A stretch of DNA of 64,000 nucleotides from Peptococcaceae bacterium (GCA_017399005.1 JAFQEO010000039.1:43536-107535), one strand, 5' to 3'. Positions 26,737-35,849 are shown, numbered from the stretch's first letter. Notes: generated from the letters alone by a model not told the origin. Numbers and translations: made by a program.

Positions 26737-26766
26737 TGAAGAAGAATCTTTTAATCAAAATGTAAA
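26737..26766 (-). promoter_or_regulatory. UviA-type promoter of the lysin gene
   Basis: On the minus strand: TTTACA (26766-26761), 16-base spacer, CTTCTTCA (26744-26737), 67 bases before the start. Confidence 0.6.
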
Positions 26767-26774
26767 CTAGAAAT

Positions 26775-26993
26775 TCATTTAGATATACTTATTTTTTGCA
26801 AATTTTCTTTTATTTCATCGACATCTTTTTTTAGTATATCTAATGCATCAAGACGTTCTGTCAAATTAGAAATAATCTCCTGGAACTTTTCTTCACGAGT
26901 GCTATTTTCTTTTAACACATAAAACAACAATACAACAAACATCACTGCCCATAAGCCTTGACTTGCTGCCAATTGCAATATCTCATTCTCCAT
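26775..26993 (-). CDS. UviB/BhlA-family holin
   Basis: 72 residues: short polar start, one membrane segment (about 11-27, WAVMFVVLLFYVLKE), then a charged coiled-coil tail (EEKFQEIISNLTERLDALDILKKDVDEIKENL). This is the standard plan of the BhlA/UviB holins found with bacteriocin and phage lysis genes, including the uviAB operon. It lets the leaderless CHAP enzyme and other cytoplasmic proteins leave the cell. Own promoter at 27035-27063. Confidence 0.88.
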   Translation of the reverse strand: MENEILQLAASQGLWAVMFVVLLFYVLKENSTREEKFQEIISNLTERLDALDILKKDVDEIKENLQKISISK

Positions 26994-27034
26994 GATTCTC
27001 CCCCTCTCTACTGATATTATGGCGCCTCAGTAAA

Positions 27035-27063
27035 AAGAAAGAAATAATATTCTAGTTTGTAAA
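27035..27063 (-). promoter_or_regulatory. UviA-type promoter of the holin gene
   Basis: On the minus strand: TTTACA (27063-27058), 16-base spacer, CTTTCTT (27041-27035), continuing as TTTA. 41 bases before the start. Confidence 0.6.
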
Positions 27064-27321
27064 TCCTTCACTCTATCCCTTACTTTTGATAACCGAACAC
27101 TTTTGTCATTTTTTCAGAAATTAAAATTTAATTGTGAAAATAATCTTTTTATCTTTTAATTGCCAATATAACTATTCGTTTATGTTGATACTCTCTTCAT
27201 TACATTTTCTACGCTTTTTATTACATATTACTTGTATATATCTTTCAAGTAACATACTCTAATACTATACATTCGGCCGATGTATAACCTTTTCTAAAAT
27301 TTAATACAAGGAGTTGTTTCT
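27064..27321. other. AT-rich divergent intergenic region with operator-like palindrome
   Basis: Non-coding stretch between the holin and the C39-like protease. It holds the two divergent UviA-type promoters (27035-27063 and 27220-27249) and, in the protease leader, a near-palindrome TATACATTCGGCCGATGTATA (27266-27286, one extra T) in otherwise AT-rich sequence. No further genes seen. Confidence 0.6.
27220..27249 (+). promoter_or_regulatory. UviA-type promoter of the secreted protease gene
   Basis: ATTACA (27220-27225), 16-base spacer, CTTTCAAG (27242-27249), 72 bases before the start. Confidence 0.55.
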
Positions 27322-28047
27322 ATGAAAAAGTTTTTCAAAAAAATCTTAGTAACTGGCTTAACTTTATCATTATTTGCCGGTGCAAATTTACCTGCCTTTG
27401 CAGCTGAAAATTACGACATTTCTTCCGAAGTACCAACTGATTATTTTAGTGAAAATTATCAAAATGAATTAGCTAAACATAATTCCTTAATTGAAGAATA
27501 TATTGGTAACTTAAATCCTTCAAGCCGCTCAAGTGCATCTGCTGTTTTAGCGGTTCCACTAATTCAACAAGAAAATGGTTATTATTGCGGTCCCGCTTGT
27601 GCTCAAATGATTGTTAGATATCTTGATTCTACCAATACTATTACACAAGCTGAGATTGAAGATGATATGGGAATGTCTACAGCTGGCGCTTCTCCGTATG
27701 AAATGAAAACATTTTTAAATCAATACGTTTCCTCTAAAAAATATAACTATTTCTTTACCACTAATACAAATTTCGCAAATAATGTAGTTTATAGCCTAGA
27801 TAACGATAGACCAGTCGTTGGCCTAGTAAAACATAGTGTTTTACAACCTAACAGTACCAGTGGCGGTCATTATGTCGTAATTAAATCCTATTTCCATTCC
27901 GGTTCTCCACTAAATGCTACTATTGCGTATAATGATCCTCATTACAATAATAATTTCTTTGGTAACCATACTTGCAGTGTATCACATATGGAAAATGCAA
28001 TTGAAGCGTTGAACAATCCATATTATATCAGTGCTTCTGCTAGTTAA
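27322..28047 (+). CDS. Secreted C39-like cysteine peptidase
   Basis: 241 residues with a Sec signal peptide (residues 1-27, PAFAA). Papain-like Peptidase_C39_2 domain: Gln near 82 and Cys89 in IQQENGYYCGPACAQM, His near 187 in SGGHYVVIKSY, and an Asp near 209 in AYNDPHYNN. Cleaves peptides outside the cell; targets unknown. It is under a UviA-type promoter, so it should be produced together with the lysis genes, perhaps to mature or modify the released product. AAGGAG precedes the ATG. Confidence 0.85.
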   Translation: MKKFFKKILVTGLTLSLFAGANLPAFAAENYDISSEVPTDYFSENYQNELAKHNSLIEEYIGNLNPSSRSSASAVLAVPLIQQENGYYCGPACAQMIVRYLDSTNTITQAEIEDDMGMSTAGASPYEMKTFLNQYVSSKKYNYFFTTNTNFANNVVYSLDNDRPVVGLVKHSVLQPNSTSGGHYVVIKSYFHSGSPLNATIAYNDPHYNNNFFGNHTCSVSHMENAIEALNNPYYISASAS

Positions 28048-28053
28048 AATCAT

Positions 28054-28172
28054 AGAGGTTGGGACAAACTATTTTTAAGTAACTAAATCACACTATGCAT
28101 AGCGATTTGAAATGCTATTTCACTATATATGGTGTTTCTTAGAATCTTAATTTAGGGGTTGTCCTAGCCTCT
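28054..28172. repeat. Hairpin element with AGAGGTTGGGACAA ends
   Basis: A 119-base intergenic block whose ends are inverted repeats AGAGGTTGGGACAA (28054-28067) and TTGTCCTAGCCTCT (28159-28172), with smaller internal repeats. Short intergenic elements with GAGG-TGGGACAA ends are widespread in Bacillota and often act as terminators or mini mobile repeats. It lies between the protease and the next gene. Confidence 0.7.
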
Positions 28173-28197
28173 ACTTTAAAAAGAAAGAGCATAAACT

Positions 28198-28821
28198 ATG
28201 AAAAATTATGATATTAGAAAAAAAAGAACAATTACAATCTTAAGTCTTTTATTGTTTATCTTGTTTTCATTTCTCATCTTCGGTACCAGTAATAAATCAA
28301 ATTCTCAATATACTCTTTCTGAAACTCTTTCAAAAGAAATAGAACAGTTCAGTTCCAGTGAAGGTGAAATCAAGTTTTTAGATATTTCTGACAATCTTAT
28401 ACTATGCACACTCGATACTCCCAATAAAAAATATACTTCTTACGATTCTGCTAAAGAACCAATGGCATTTTCTAGTTTTCAGAAGACAAACTATCTTGTA
28501 CTCATTGATTCACAATCCGATTCTATTATCTATAATTTAAAAATAAATAACGGCTGGATTATGCGCGCTAAATTTATTAATCAAGCCGAAATTGTTCTTT
28601 ATTCTTACGCATACGATACATCCATGTCTACTATATCTCATTTTGATTACAATAACATGCAACATACTACCTTATACCAAAATGGTAGTGAACTAGCTAC
28701 TTGTCTTGAAATAACAGGAACAGATCCTACTGTTTTCGCAATCAATAAGCATTTATTTTTTGAAATCTTAAAAATCTCCGAAAATAATATCATCTCTGAT
28801 ATCTTGGTTTATAAAAAATAA
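28198..28821 (+). CDS. Membrane-anchored protein of unknown function
   Basis: 207 residues: basic start, one membrane segment (about 12-29), then an extracytoplasmic domain rich in Ser, Asn and beta-prone residues. Similar in plan, though not obviously in sequence, to the 367-residue protein downstream. AAAGAAAGAG precedes the ATG. No family recognised. AT-rich like the rest of the cassette. Confidence 0.6.
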   Translation: MKNYDIRKKRTITILSLLLFILFSFLIFGTSNKSNSQYTLSETLSKEIEQFSSSEGEIKFLDISDNLILCTLDTPNKKYTSYDSAKEPMAFSSFQKTNYLVLIDSQSDSIIYNLKINNGWIMRAKFINQAEIVLYSYAYDTSMSTISHFDYNNMQHTTLYQNGSELATCLEITGTDPTVFAINKHLFFEILKISENNIISDILVYKK

Positions 28822-28883
28822 TGAGAGATAATCTCATCATTTCTAAATATATTCTTTATTTTGGGGAAACCTCTACTATGAAA

Positions 28884-28913
28884 GATACAAATCTAACTAT
28901 AATTTTCTTTATC
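28884..28913 (+). promoter_or_regulatory. Weak UviA-type promoter before gene at 29017
   Basis: GATACA (28884-28889), 17-base spacer, CTTTATC (28907-28913). A looser match than the four others of the cassette, and a long leader of about 100 bases. Confidence 0.3.
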
Positions 28914-29016
28914 ATTCTCCTAATATAATAATTTTATGTATAATTATATAATATAGAAACCCAATCTATTAAATCTTTCCTATTCAGAAACATCACAGAA
29001 ATTAAGAGGAATTTTT

Positions 29017-30120
29017 ATGAACAAAAAAAACATTTATATTATTCTCTGTTTTCTTTTTTTATTACTATGTTGTTTTTTTACATTTAACTATTCTGGCAAA
29101 ACCGCTTCGCCAATTAATGTAAATAAAATACTTTTTTCTACAACCATCGCACCCGATTCAAATGTGTTATTCGTTGACTCAGAATACATTCTTTACTCTA
29201 ATTCTGATAATACTTCTCCAACAGAAACTCTTTATTTAAAAAATATAGACAATAACAAAATAAAAAAAATTGCTTTTGAAGAGAACTATATTATCCATGC
29301 AGCCATTGTTTATAACAATACAATCTATGTTAGCGCATATAACAATACCTGCTTGAAAATTTTGAAAATCGACTCTAATAGAAATATATCTGAACTTGAT
29401 TGTTACAACTCAACTAAGCCCTACAATCCTAATACTGCTTCTTACTTTCAATTCTATGGTAATACATTAATTTATAGCTTTTATACAGACGAGTCTCTTT
29501 GGGGCATTAATTATATCAATTTAGATTCTAATGAAAAAAACAATATCATAACTTTCTATAATCAACCCAAAGTATTTCATTTGACGAATAAGATATGTTA
29601 TAGCAATGATTTAATTTGTTGTTTTTTTCAACAGGATAATCAAGGGGTCTTTGCGGTTTTTTCTCTATCTGGTACTCCTATTTACAAATATGTATTACCA
29701 GCAGACTATAAACTTTATGACTTTGATTACAAAAACAATCAAATATTCTTATCTTTTTCCGTAGGCGAAGATACTCTAAATTGGAAAAATGAAATCTTTT
29801 CTTTAAACTTTTCCACAAATTCTAGTAAATCAATTGACATTCCAATTCTTATCAATGGGGATTTATATCGCGAAGAATATCCTATTTTTTCCATATACGC
29901 TATTTCTGAAAACTTTGTTATAGGCATCGATGAAGTTTTTAATATTTTTCAAATAAAAGGTACTCCATCTCTTACATTAATTCCATTTTTTGAAGGCTCT
30001 TTCAACAATGAATATTCTATTTCTAAAAAAATTATTAAATATAACAATGGTTTTGCAGTTTACCTTCCTGAAGATGGCCGTCTTCAAATTTTTGTTACTG
30101 CACCGACAACTAAAGTTTAA
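29017..30120 (+). CDS. Membrane-anchored protein, possible beta-propeller
   Basis: 367 residues: N-terminal membrane anchor (about 7-24), then a long beta-rich extracytoplasmic domain with repeated segments of the type FVDSEYILYSNSD and YGNTLIYSFYTDES about 45 residues apart, as in beta-propellers. No family recognised. GAGGAA precedes the ATG. Last gene of the AT-rich cargo before the conjugation module; followed by a strong terminator at 30205. Confidence 0.6.
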   Translation: MNKKNIYIILCFLFLLLCCFFTFNYSGKTASPINVNKILFSTTIAPDSNVLFVDSEYILYSNSDNTSPTETLYLKNIDNNKIKKIAFEENYIIHAAIVYNNTIYVSAYNNTCLKILKIDSNRNISELDCYNSTKPYNPNTASYFQFYGNTLIYSFYTDESLWGINYINLDSNEKNNIITFYNQPKVFHLTNKICYSNDLICCFFQQDNQGVFAVFSLSGTPIYKYVLPADYKLYDFDYKNNQIFLSFSVGEDTLNWKNEIFSLNFSTNSSKSIDIPILINGDLYREEYPIFSIYAISENFVIGIDEVFNIFQIKGTPSLTLIPFFEGSFNNEYSISKKIIKYNNGFAVYLPEDGRLQIFVTAPTTKV

Positions 30121-30204
30121 TTACCCTCCCTTTATTTCAAAATAAGCTGTTATATACGCGAGAAATATATCTCCATCCCCTATGAACTCAGTTAAAAAGC
30201 TTGT

Positions 30205-30250
30205 CGAAAAACCAGAAACAAAAGGTAAATTCTTTTGTTTTTGGTTTTTC
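30205..30250. terminator. Terminator between cargo and conjugation module
   Basis: Hairpin GAAAAACCAGAAACAAAAG / CTTTTGTTTTTGGTTTTTC. It can stop transcripts from either side, separating cargo from the end of the tra operon. The rest of 30121-30330 shows nothing else I can support. Confidence 0.85.
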
Positions 30251-30330
30251 TTCTCTGCCTATAATATTTTCTCCACTGGGATATTCACCTTCTCCGTTCA
30301 CCATGACCCATACCACGGTTCAGCAAATGG

Positions 30331-30597
30331 TCAGACTCCTCCCTGTAACACTTTATAGAGTAGGCTGGACTTACCACCGTTTTTTCGATACCGCTGTGTC
30401 TTTTCTATATAGCCATGCTGTTCTAAGTCATGTATGGCTCGTTTTACGGTGCTTCGGGAAAGGCTCAAATCTTTTGCTATCGTGTTGATGGCAGGATAGC
30501 AATAGCCTTCTTTATCTGCCCGATCAAACAGATAAAAATAAACAACTTTTGCTCTGCTCGGTAATTCCGATGCATAAATCGATGAAAAATATGACAT
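30331..30597 (-). CDS. HTH_36-type winged-helix protein
   Basis: 88 residues. ELPSRAKVVYFYLFDRADKEG, then CYPAINTIAKDLSLSRSTVKRAIHDLEQHGYIEK is a winged-helix DNA-binding domain of the HTH_36 type seen in replication-initiator and ICE accessory proteins. AGGAGGGG precedes the start. Last gene of the minus-strand tra run, 11 bases after TraG. Confidence 0.82.
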   Translation of the reverse strand: MSYFSSIYASELPSRAKVVYFYLFDRADKEGYCYPAINTIAKDLSLSRSTVKRAIHDLEQHGYIEKTQRYRKNGGKSSLLYKVLQGGV

Positions 30598-30608
30598 GGT
30601 TCCCCCTC

Positions 30609-32366
30609 CTAATCTACTCTCACACTATTTCGTTTTTTGTGCAGCTGTTCTAAAAATGGATTAAAAGAGTCTTCATCCTCTTTCGGTTCTTCTGATTTCT
30701 GCGGATATCGTTTCACCAGATTTTCCTCCAGTTCTTTTTTATCAGCATACTGCACAATACGGTTGGCCTGTTCATCCACTACATAGTCCTCAATTGGCTC
30801 TATCCCCCATTTTAAAAACAGTCGCAGTTCTGTTTTCATGGGATGGCAACCTGTTTTCGCTAAGATAAAATGTCCTTTCGGCAGTAGTTTCAGTTCATCG
30901 GTGGTAATCAGTGGGCGCTGAATCATCTGTAAAGATTGGGATGGGTCATTTTTGCCTTTGCTGATAGAACCAGATAACACGGTCTGGTTGCCAAGATACC
31001 TGGATAGACTCTCAGCGGAACTGCTGGTTGGAGCAAAGCCGCCGAATAATACAAGCTGACAGTTATCGGTGATAATATCTGCCCCTTCTTTGCCATAGTT
31101 TTTCTCCAGCTGGGCAAAGGACTGAATGATAGCTACAATCGACACCCTGCGGGAACGGGATGCACTGAACATCATCTCCATATTCTGAATCTTGGGGATG
31201 GTGCCGATCTCATCTAAAAACATAATCACGCGATTATCCAGCTTGCCGCCTTTTTCATCCGCTACCGTTAAAATCTCGCGGTAAAACTCCTGCAGAATTA
31301 ACGAAATCAATGGATACTTAGTAGAGTCTTCTTCCGGCATTACCAGAAAAACAGCGGACTTGCGCTGACAGAAGTCCTCTGCATCAATGGCGGTATCAAA
31401 GCAGAGAATCTGTTCCAGTTCACTGTCTAAAAACGCATTCAGACGAGACAGCACTGTTGATAATACCGAAGCCATTGCCTGGTCGGATGAATATAACGCT
31501 GCCCCGGCCAGCCATCGTGCTTTGTGTTCTGCTGGCAGTTTTTCAATCAAAAGCTGGAACTGACTTTTTCCTTTCACACTAGACGGGCCAATCAGGTCCT
31601 GCACGATTTTAAATACACTCACAATATGCCGTTTTTCCGGCGGGCATAGTTCCGCAATTAAAAGAATCGACGCGGTCAATAGCCCTTCCGCTGCATCATA
31701 GAAAAAGGCATTCTGTCCGTGGTCGGTATCTCCGCCCATAGAGTTAATAACCGTTTTGGCAATAATCTTTGCGTACTTTTCTGACTTTGCTTTATAGGCT
31801 AGATTGTTCGGATGTTCTTTATACAAATCCATATACTTATTCACCAGATGCAGGAGATTATTCCCATGGCTTCTGGTAGGGTTACGCAAATCAATGACTG
31901 ACACATGATACCCGTAAAACTGTTCCGCAATGCTGCCATAGGTACGGAACAAGTCCCCTTTCGTATCCGTCGTGATAAAACTCATCCCCGCGGCACATGC
32001 ATATTCCAGATTTGGATACAGAAAATTTGCTGTTTTCCCCACACCTGCAGCACCGATCATCAGCATATGCACATCGCTTTCATCTATATAAGCCGTCACT
32101 TTATTTCTGTTCCAACTGCTCCCCACAAGCAGTCCTTGAGCAGTAGGGAGATTGTTTCCTTGCCGCCATTCCTTTACCCGATATGGCATTGCCTGAAAGG
32201 TATCCTGAATCTCTTTTTCCGACGCAAATCGCGCTGTCCCGTACTGGCCATCCCCCACCTGTTTTGACTTGATATGATCCAGCGAATACTGGTCATTAAA
32301 AACCATCATTCCTGCCAGCAGAGCCAGAAAAGTTCCTATCGGCAGTACATAAAGAAACTGTTCCAT
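30609..32366 (-). CDS. VirD4/TraG type IV coupling protein
   Basis: 585 residues from the ATG at 32366 (AAAGGAGG 6 bases upstream). One or two N-terminal membrane segments, Walker A in IGAAGVGKTANFLYP, Walker B-like RVIMFLDEIGTI, then the conserved SIVAIIQSFAQLEKNYG and IITDNCQLVLFGG motifs of TraG/VirD4. It brings the relaxase-DNA complex to the type IV channel during conjugation. Follows the toprim gene by 16 bases. Confidence 0.95.
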   Translation of the reverse strand: MEQFLYVLPIGTFLALLAGMMVFNDQYSLDHIKSKQVGDGQYGTARFASEKEIQDTFQAMPYRVKEWRQGNNLPTAQGLLVGSSWNRNKVTAYIDESDVHMLMIGAAGVGKTANFLYPNLEYACAAGMSFITTDTKGDLFRTYGSIAEQFYGYHVSVIDLRNPTRSHGNNLLHLVNKYMDLYKEHPNNLAYKAKSEKYAKIIAKTVINSMGGDTDHGQNAFFYDAAEGLLTASILLIAELCPPEKRHIVSVFKIVQDLIGPSSVKGKSQFQLLIEKLPAEHKARWLAGAALYSSDQAMASVLSTVLSRLNAFLDSELEQILCFDTAIDAEDFCQRKSAVFLVMPEEDSTKYPLISLILQEFYREILTVADEKGGKLDNRVIMFLDEIGTIPKIQNMEMMFSASRSRRVSIVAIIQSFAQLEKNYGKEGADIITDNCQLVLFGGFAPTSSSAESLSRYLGNQTVLSGSISKGKNDPSQSLQMIQRPLITTDELKLLPKGHFILAKTGCHPMKTELRLFLKWGIEPIEDYVVDEQANRIVQYADKKELEENLVKRYPQKSEEPKEDEDSFNPFLEQLHKKRNSVRVD

Positions 32367-32382
32367 ATGCATCCTCCTTTCA

Positions 32383-33333
32383 CTATGTTGCCATTACCAT
32401 TTCCTGTTCTTCTATTGGTTCATTGAGGCTTTGCAAGTCCTCATTCCAGTCCTTTGTAATCGACTGGTCTATTTCTATCCGATATGGTTTGTTCATTGCC
32501 TGTACTTCTGCTGTCAGCCTCTGAATTGCCTGATTCCCTGCGTCATCATTATCCAGGCAGAACACAATCGTTTCTGTATCTTCTCGCTCTAGCAGAAACT
32601 GCATCAGCGCTTTACCGGATACCCCCATCAGAGCAATATAGCTATGCTGCTGCCAGTTATCCGGATGCAGTGTAATATAGCTCATCAAATCAATGGGTGC
32701 TTCAAACACATACACTTTATTGCCTTTCCCGCGATATTGAAAGCTGTACTCCGGTTCGCTGCCTGCCAGATTCCCCCGATAGCTCGTTCCATCCGAATAC
32801 AGCCCTTTTTTATGAGCATGTCGGGCAATTCCATCCGCATCCCTTCCAACAAAAATTGCATTCTGATACACTTTCCCGGTCGTTTTATTCTCTTCACGGC
32901 TTTCATAAAGCAATTTTTCTTTCACAAAAAAATTGACCACTTCCGGTTCAATACAGCGTTTCTTTACCAGATAGGCATAAAGCCGTTTCATATCTCTATT
33001 CACTTCTGGAAGCACCAGTTTTTTGCGTTCCCGTTCTGCTGGTTCTGCCAGGGGCTCTATATGATACATCCCCTCGGCAGACAACAAAAAAGCCGTCGCC
33101 TCGGAAAATGTCATCTGATAATACATTTTCACAAAGTCGATGGCTAAACCACCTGTTTCTTCTGCATGGTCATACCAGCAGTTTTTCCGAATGGTAATGC
33201 TATGATTGCTGGCAAGTCGTTTCTCCCTGCCAGCAGGAATCAATGTTTCTCCATGCTGCAGGAGAAGCTGTTCCAAATCCACATTGTTGGCTCGTCTCTT
33301 TTCTTCCGGTGTGTAGTGGACATATTCGCTCAT
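32383..33333 (-). CDS. DUF3991/toprim-domain protein
   Basis: 316 residues. N-terminal zinc-finger-like DUF3991 segment (LASNHSITIRKNCWYDHAEETGGLAIDF), then a toprim fold (VYVFEAPIDLMSYITLH, then ETIVFCLDNDDAGNQAIQRL with the acidic DxD). Such proteins accompany MobP-type relaxases on conjugative elements and probably prime or process the transferred strand. AAGGAGG lies before the start. Between the relaxase and TraG. Confidence 0.85.
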   Translation of the reverse strand: MSEYVHYTPEEKRRANNVDLEQLLLQHGETLIPAGREKRLASNHSITIRKNCWYDHAEETGGLAIDFVKMYYQMTFSEATAFLLSAEGMYHIEPLAEPAERERKKLVLPEVNRDMKRLYAYLVKKRCIEPEVVNFFVKEKLLYESREENKTTGKVYQNAIFVGRDADGIARHAHKKGLYSDGTSYRGNLAGSEPEYSFQYRGKGNKVYVFEAPIDLMSYITLHPDNWQQHSYIALMGVSGKALMQFLLEREDTETIVFCLDNDDAGNQAIQRLTAEVQAMNKPYRIEIDQSITKDWNEDLQSLNEPIEEQEMVMAT

Positions 33334-33357
33334 GCGTTCGTTTCCTCCTTCGCCTTT

Positions 33358-34695
33358 TTATAATTCTATACCCGTATCTTTCTGCCCAAGTGCTGTCCGT
33401 TTTTCACGCATGGCTTTTCTGCTTTTTCTATCAATACTTCTCTGCTGGTTATATGGTTTCACCAACTCCCCTTCAAACAGCTTTGAAATTTCCCGTATCA
33501 GTTTTACTACACTTGTAATCGCAACTTCCTGTGCAGTTTTTTGTTGATTTACGCTATCCTGTTTTTGTTCTTCTTTTATCTCCGATTCTACAGTCATCCC
33601 AAGTGCACACTGAATCACCATATTTTTAATCCGTTTCAGCTTTTTCTCCTGCGATAATACTCGTATATCCTGATATTGGCTCCCATACATCTCATCTACT
33701 GCAAATTGCCACTCCTCCCATACCTCATAGGCTTCTTTGATATCATCCAGCTCCGCTATCTGATCCACAATCCTGTCTACCAGACGTTTCACATCCGCTT
33801 TTAAATACCCGTATACCTTTTTACCACTGGTATTGTGCAAGCGCTTAGAAAGCAACAACAAATCATCTATAAGTTGCGGAGAGTACTGATTATTCGACTC
33901 ATTTCTTAAGCTACCTAAAACAAATTCTGTGCGTTTCATCAGCTTATCCCGGCTAATCTTTTGCTCTTCATAAATGTGCAGAAATTCCTGCCGAAAAATA
34001 TCATGCATGAACTCTGAGCGCATATTCTCAATGGCCTTCTTTGACAAATAGCCTTCCTGCCCATCTTTGGAATACACCATAATATGAACGTGGGGATGAT
34101 ACCCTGCATTATGAAAAGCTGCATACCATCGCAGATTTCTGCTGTCAATTTTCATCTCCCGGCAGAACATCGCTCGCTTGGAACGAATCAGATCCCGCCA
34201 AACCCGTCCATTATCATATCCCAGTCGCTCCGCATCTTCTCTGCGCAAACTCACCACATGCGTCCAGATAACACCTTTGTGTTCCGCCACCTCCTTCTGC
34301 ACATCACTTATCACAACCGGAACTCCATCATCCGTAAAAAGGCCGTGACCAGAACAGATTTCCACACCTGGTCGATGGCTGATATAATCCACATAATTTT
34401 CCCGCTTATCTGAAAGAGCTACATACAAATCCATCACCTGGTTGATAAACGCCAACGCATTTTTTCGGTTACCATGTTTCAGATAATCCTCATACTCCAG
34501 TAATCGCTTCGATTCCGGAAAATCCTTCACCAGACGCTGCACCAGTTTCTTCTGATTCTCTGTAGCCGGAAGCAATTCTTTTGTATTATCTATCTGGTCT
34601 ACACCTTCACGTGTGGCAATGTATTTCACATAATGCTGCAAGTGCGCTGGCAATGCGTGTTTCATGTAGTGAGAGGTAAATATTAATTTAGCCAT
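33358..34695 (-). CDS. MobP-type relaxase
   Basis: 445 residues. The start MAKLIFTSHYMK and the segment GVIWTHVVSLRREDAERLGYD are typical of the MobP3 group; the metal-binding motif III is HNAGYHPHVHIMVYS. A Tyr nucleophile is expected near the N-terminus (candidates in LQHYVKYIATREG). It nicks oriT and leads the strand out. The C-terminal 200 residues are helical. Preceded by CAGGAG and, further up, by a terminator-like hairpin (34728-34752). Confidence 0.9.
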   Translation of the reverse strand: MAKLIFTSHYMKHALPAHLQHYVKYIATREGVDQIDNTKELLPATENQKKLVQRLVKDFPESKRLLEYEDYLKHGNRKNALAFINQVMDLYVALSDKRENYVDYISHRPGVEICSGHGLFTDDGVPVVISDVQKEVAEHKGVIWTHVVSLRREDAERLGYDNGRVWRDLIRSKRAMFCREMKIDSRNLRWYAAFHNAGYHPHVHIMVYSKDGQEGYLSKKAIENMRSEFMHDIFRQEFLHIYEEQKISRDKLMKRTEFVLGSLRNESNNQYSPQLIDDLLLLSKRLHNTSGKKVYGYLKADVKRLVDRIVDQIAELDDIKEAYEVWEEWQFAVDEMYGSQYQDIRVLSQEKKLKRIKNMVIQCALGMTVESEIKEEQKQDSVNQQKTAQEVAITSVVKLIREISKLFEGELVKPYNQQRSIDRKSRKAMREKRTALGQKDTGIEL

Positions 34696-34719
34696 AGCTG
34701 GTACTCCTGTTTTTGGGCA

Positions 34720-34752
34720 AAAGAAAAAGGCACCATATAAACGATGCCTTCA
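34720..34752 (-). terminator. Terminator-like hairpin in the relaxase leader
   Basis: Arms AAGGCA and TGCCTT with a 12-base loop, followed on the minus strand by TTTTTCTTTTG. It ends 25 bases before the relaxase start, so transcripts entering the mob operon from upstream would be partly stopped; a possible attenuator. Confidence 0.5.
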
Positions 34753-34865
34753 GCTCCTCTTTTCATGTTATTGTAACCACTTATTTTTTGACTTTAATTG
34801 TCCAAAATAAACCATCTTATTTCGTTATTATAGTTAGAGTGAATGACAACAAAGGAGAATCTATC

Positions 34866-35045
34866 ATGACTCAGAAAGAACAAATAATCAATGCATTGTT
34901 AAATGCGATAATATCTGATATCTGGACAAAGAAAAACGAAGATTTACCCGATGTCCATCATTTTTCCGAACGGTTTTATCAGAAAATGCGGCTTCTTTAT
35001 GAAGAGATGGGTTGGAACTATGACCCAACAGTAATGGAAAGATAA
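34866..35045 (+). CDS. Small protein of unknown function
   Basis: 59 residues from the ATG at 34866 with AAAGGAG 9 bases before it. Helical with a WNYDPTVMER end. No family recognised. The only plus-strand gene in the tra region, between the relaxase and the PIN-type operon; it belongs to neither. Confidence 0.55.
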   Translation: MTQKEQIINALLNAIISDIWTKKNEDLPDVHHFSERFYQKMRLLYEEMGWNYDPTVMER

Positions 35046-35094
35046 AAGCGTGGTTTTATTGCACACTTAACTCCATATCATATATGTTTCTGAA

Positions 35095-35123
35095 AAGAAA
35101 AACAGGAAGCTCTAGCCTCCTGT
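35095..35123 (-). terminator. Terminator of the XRE-ImmA-PIN operon
   Basis: Arms ACAGGA and TCCTGT around the stop of the last gene, then TTTTTCTTTT on the minus strand. Confidence 0.65.
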
Positions 35124-35849
35124 CGAACATAGCATCTCATCATCTAATTGTGCGGTCAAATTATAAAACGCTTCGCCTACATAATTAATTTTATAACTTG
35201 ACCCAAAAATGGCCGCAACCATCCCATTCTCTTCTTTTTCTATGACAGACAATTCTGAAAATAACCCCACCCTTGCTGCCTTGTTCATCGTTAACGAAAG
35301 ATACTCATAATCTTCTCTGTTACTTAAAATTTCATTATTTACACATAAACCCTCACGAGCTTCAAAAGGTTCTTTTTTAGTGATTTCGTATATTATTTTA
35401 TAATTACGTACGTCAAAGTCATTAAAAATAGACAAAGCATCATAAATTATCAAATCTTCTTGAGTTATATCTCTATTTTTTTCTGATACTGATGCCAAAT
35501 AAATTCCCATTAATGTATTTATTGCATGAGAATTACTCAGCAATGCCTGCCGAAGAATGGCGGCTACATATTCTGCTCTTCGTGAATTATTCGATACATA
35601 CCTATGCAATTTTTTTACCGCATCATTCGAATCATCATGTATACTCAAACCCTGCAGTAATGATTGTATCCATAGTTTTTCAACTGTCAAAAGTAATTTT
35701 TGTACATTTTCCACATTATCATTTAAGGTATCAATTACATTGAACCCTTTTTCTACTGTATCATTATCAACTAATTCAAAAAACTCCCCTATAAAATTCT
35801 TTGTAGTCAAAACCATGTTTTGTTGTAACTCAACTATTTTTTCCTTCAT
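35112..35849 (-). CDS. Fourth gene of XRE-ImmA-PIN operon, unknown
   Basis: 245 residues, no signal or membrane segment, helical N-terminal half (residues 1-130) and a mixed C-terminal half with a winged-helix-like stretch (LTMNKAARVGLFSELSVIEKEENG). No family recognised. Starts 22 bases after the PIN-like gene, so it is likely co-regulated by the XRE protein. Confidence 0.65.
   Translation of the reverse strand: MKEKIVELQQNMVLTTKNFIGEFFELVDNDTVEKGFNVIDTLNDNVENVQKLLLTVEKLWIQSLLQGLSIHDDSNDAVKKLHRYVSNNSRRAEYVAAILRQALLSNSHAINTLMGIYLASVSEKNRDITQEDLIIYDALSIFNDFDVRNYKIIYEITKKEPFEAREGLCVNNEILSNREDYEYLSLTMNKAARVGLFSELSVIEKEENGMVAAIFGSSYKINYVGEAFYNLTAQLDDEMLCSTGG

Noticed and set aside
23328..30120. 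Prophage remnant because of holin and lysin
   Set aside because: No capsid, tail, portal or terminase genes; the UviA-like sigma and shared promoters fit a bacteriocin-type release cassette better.
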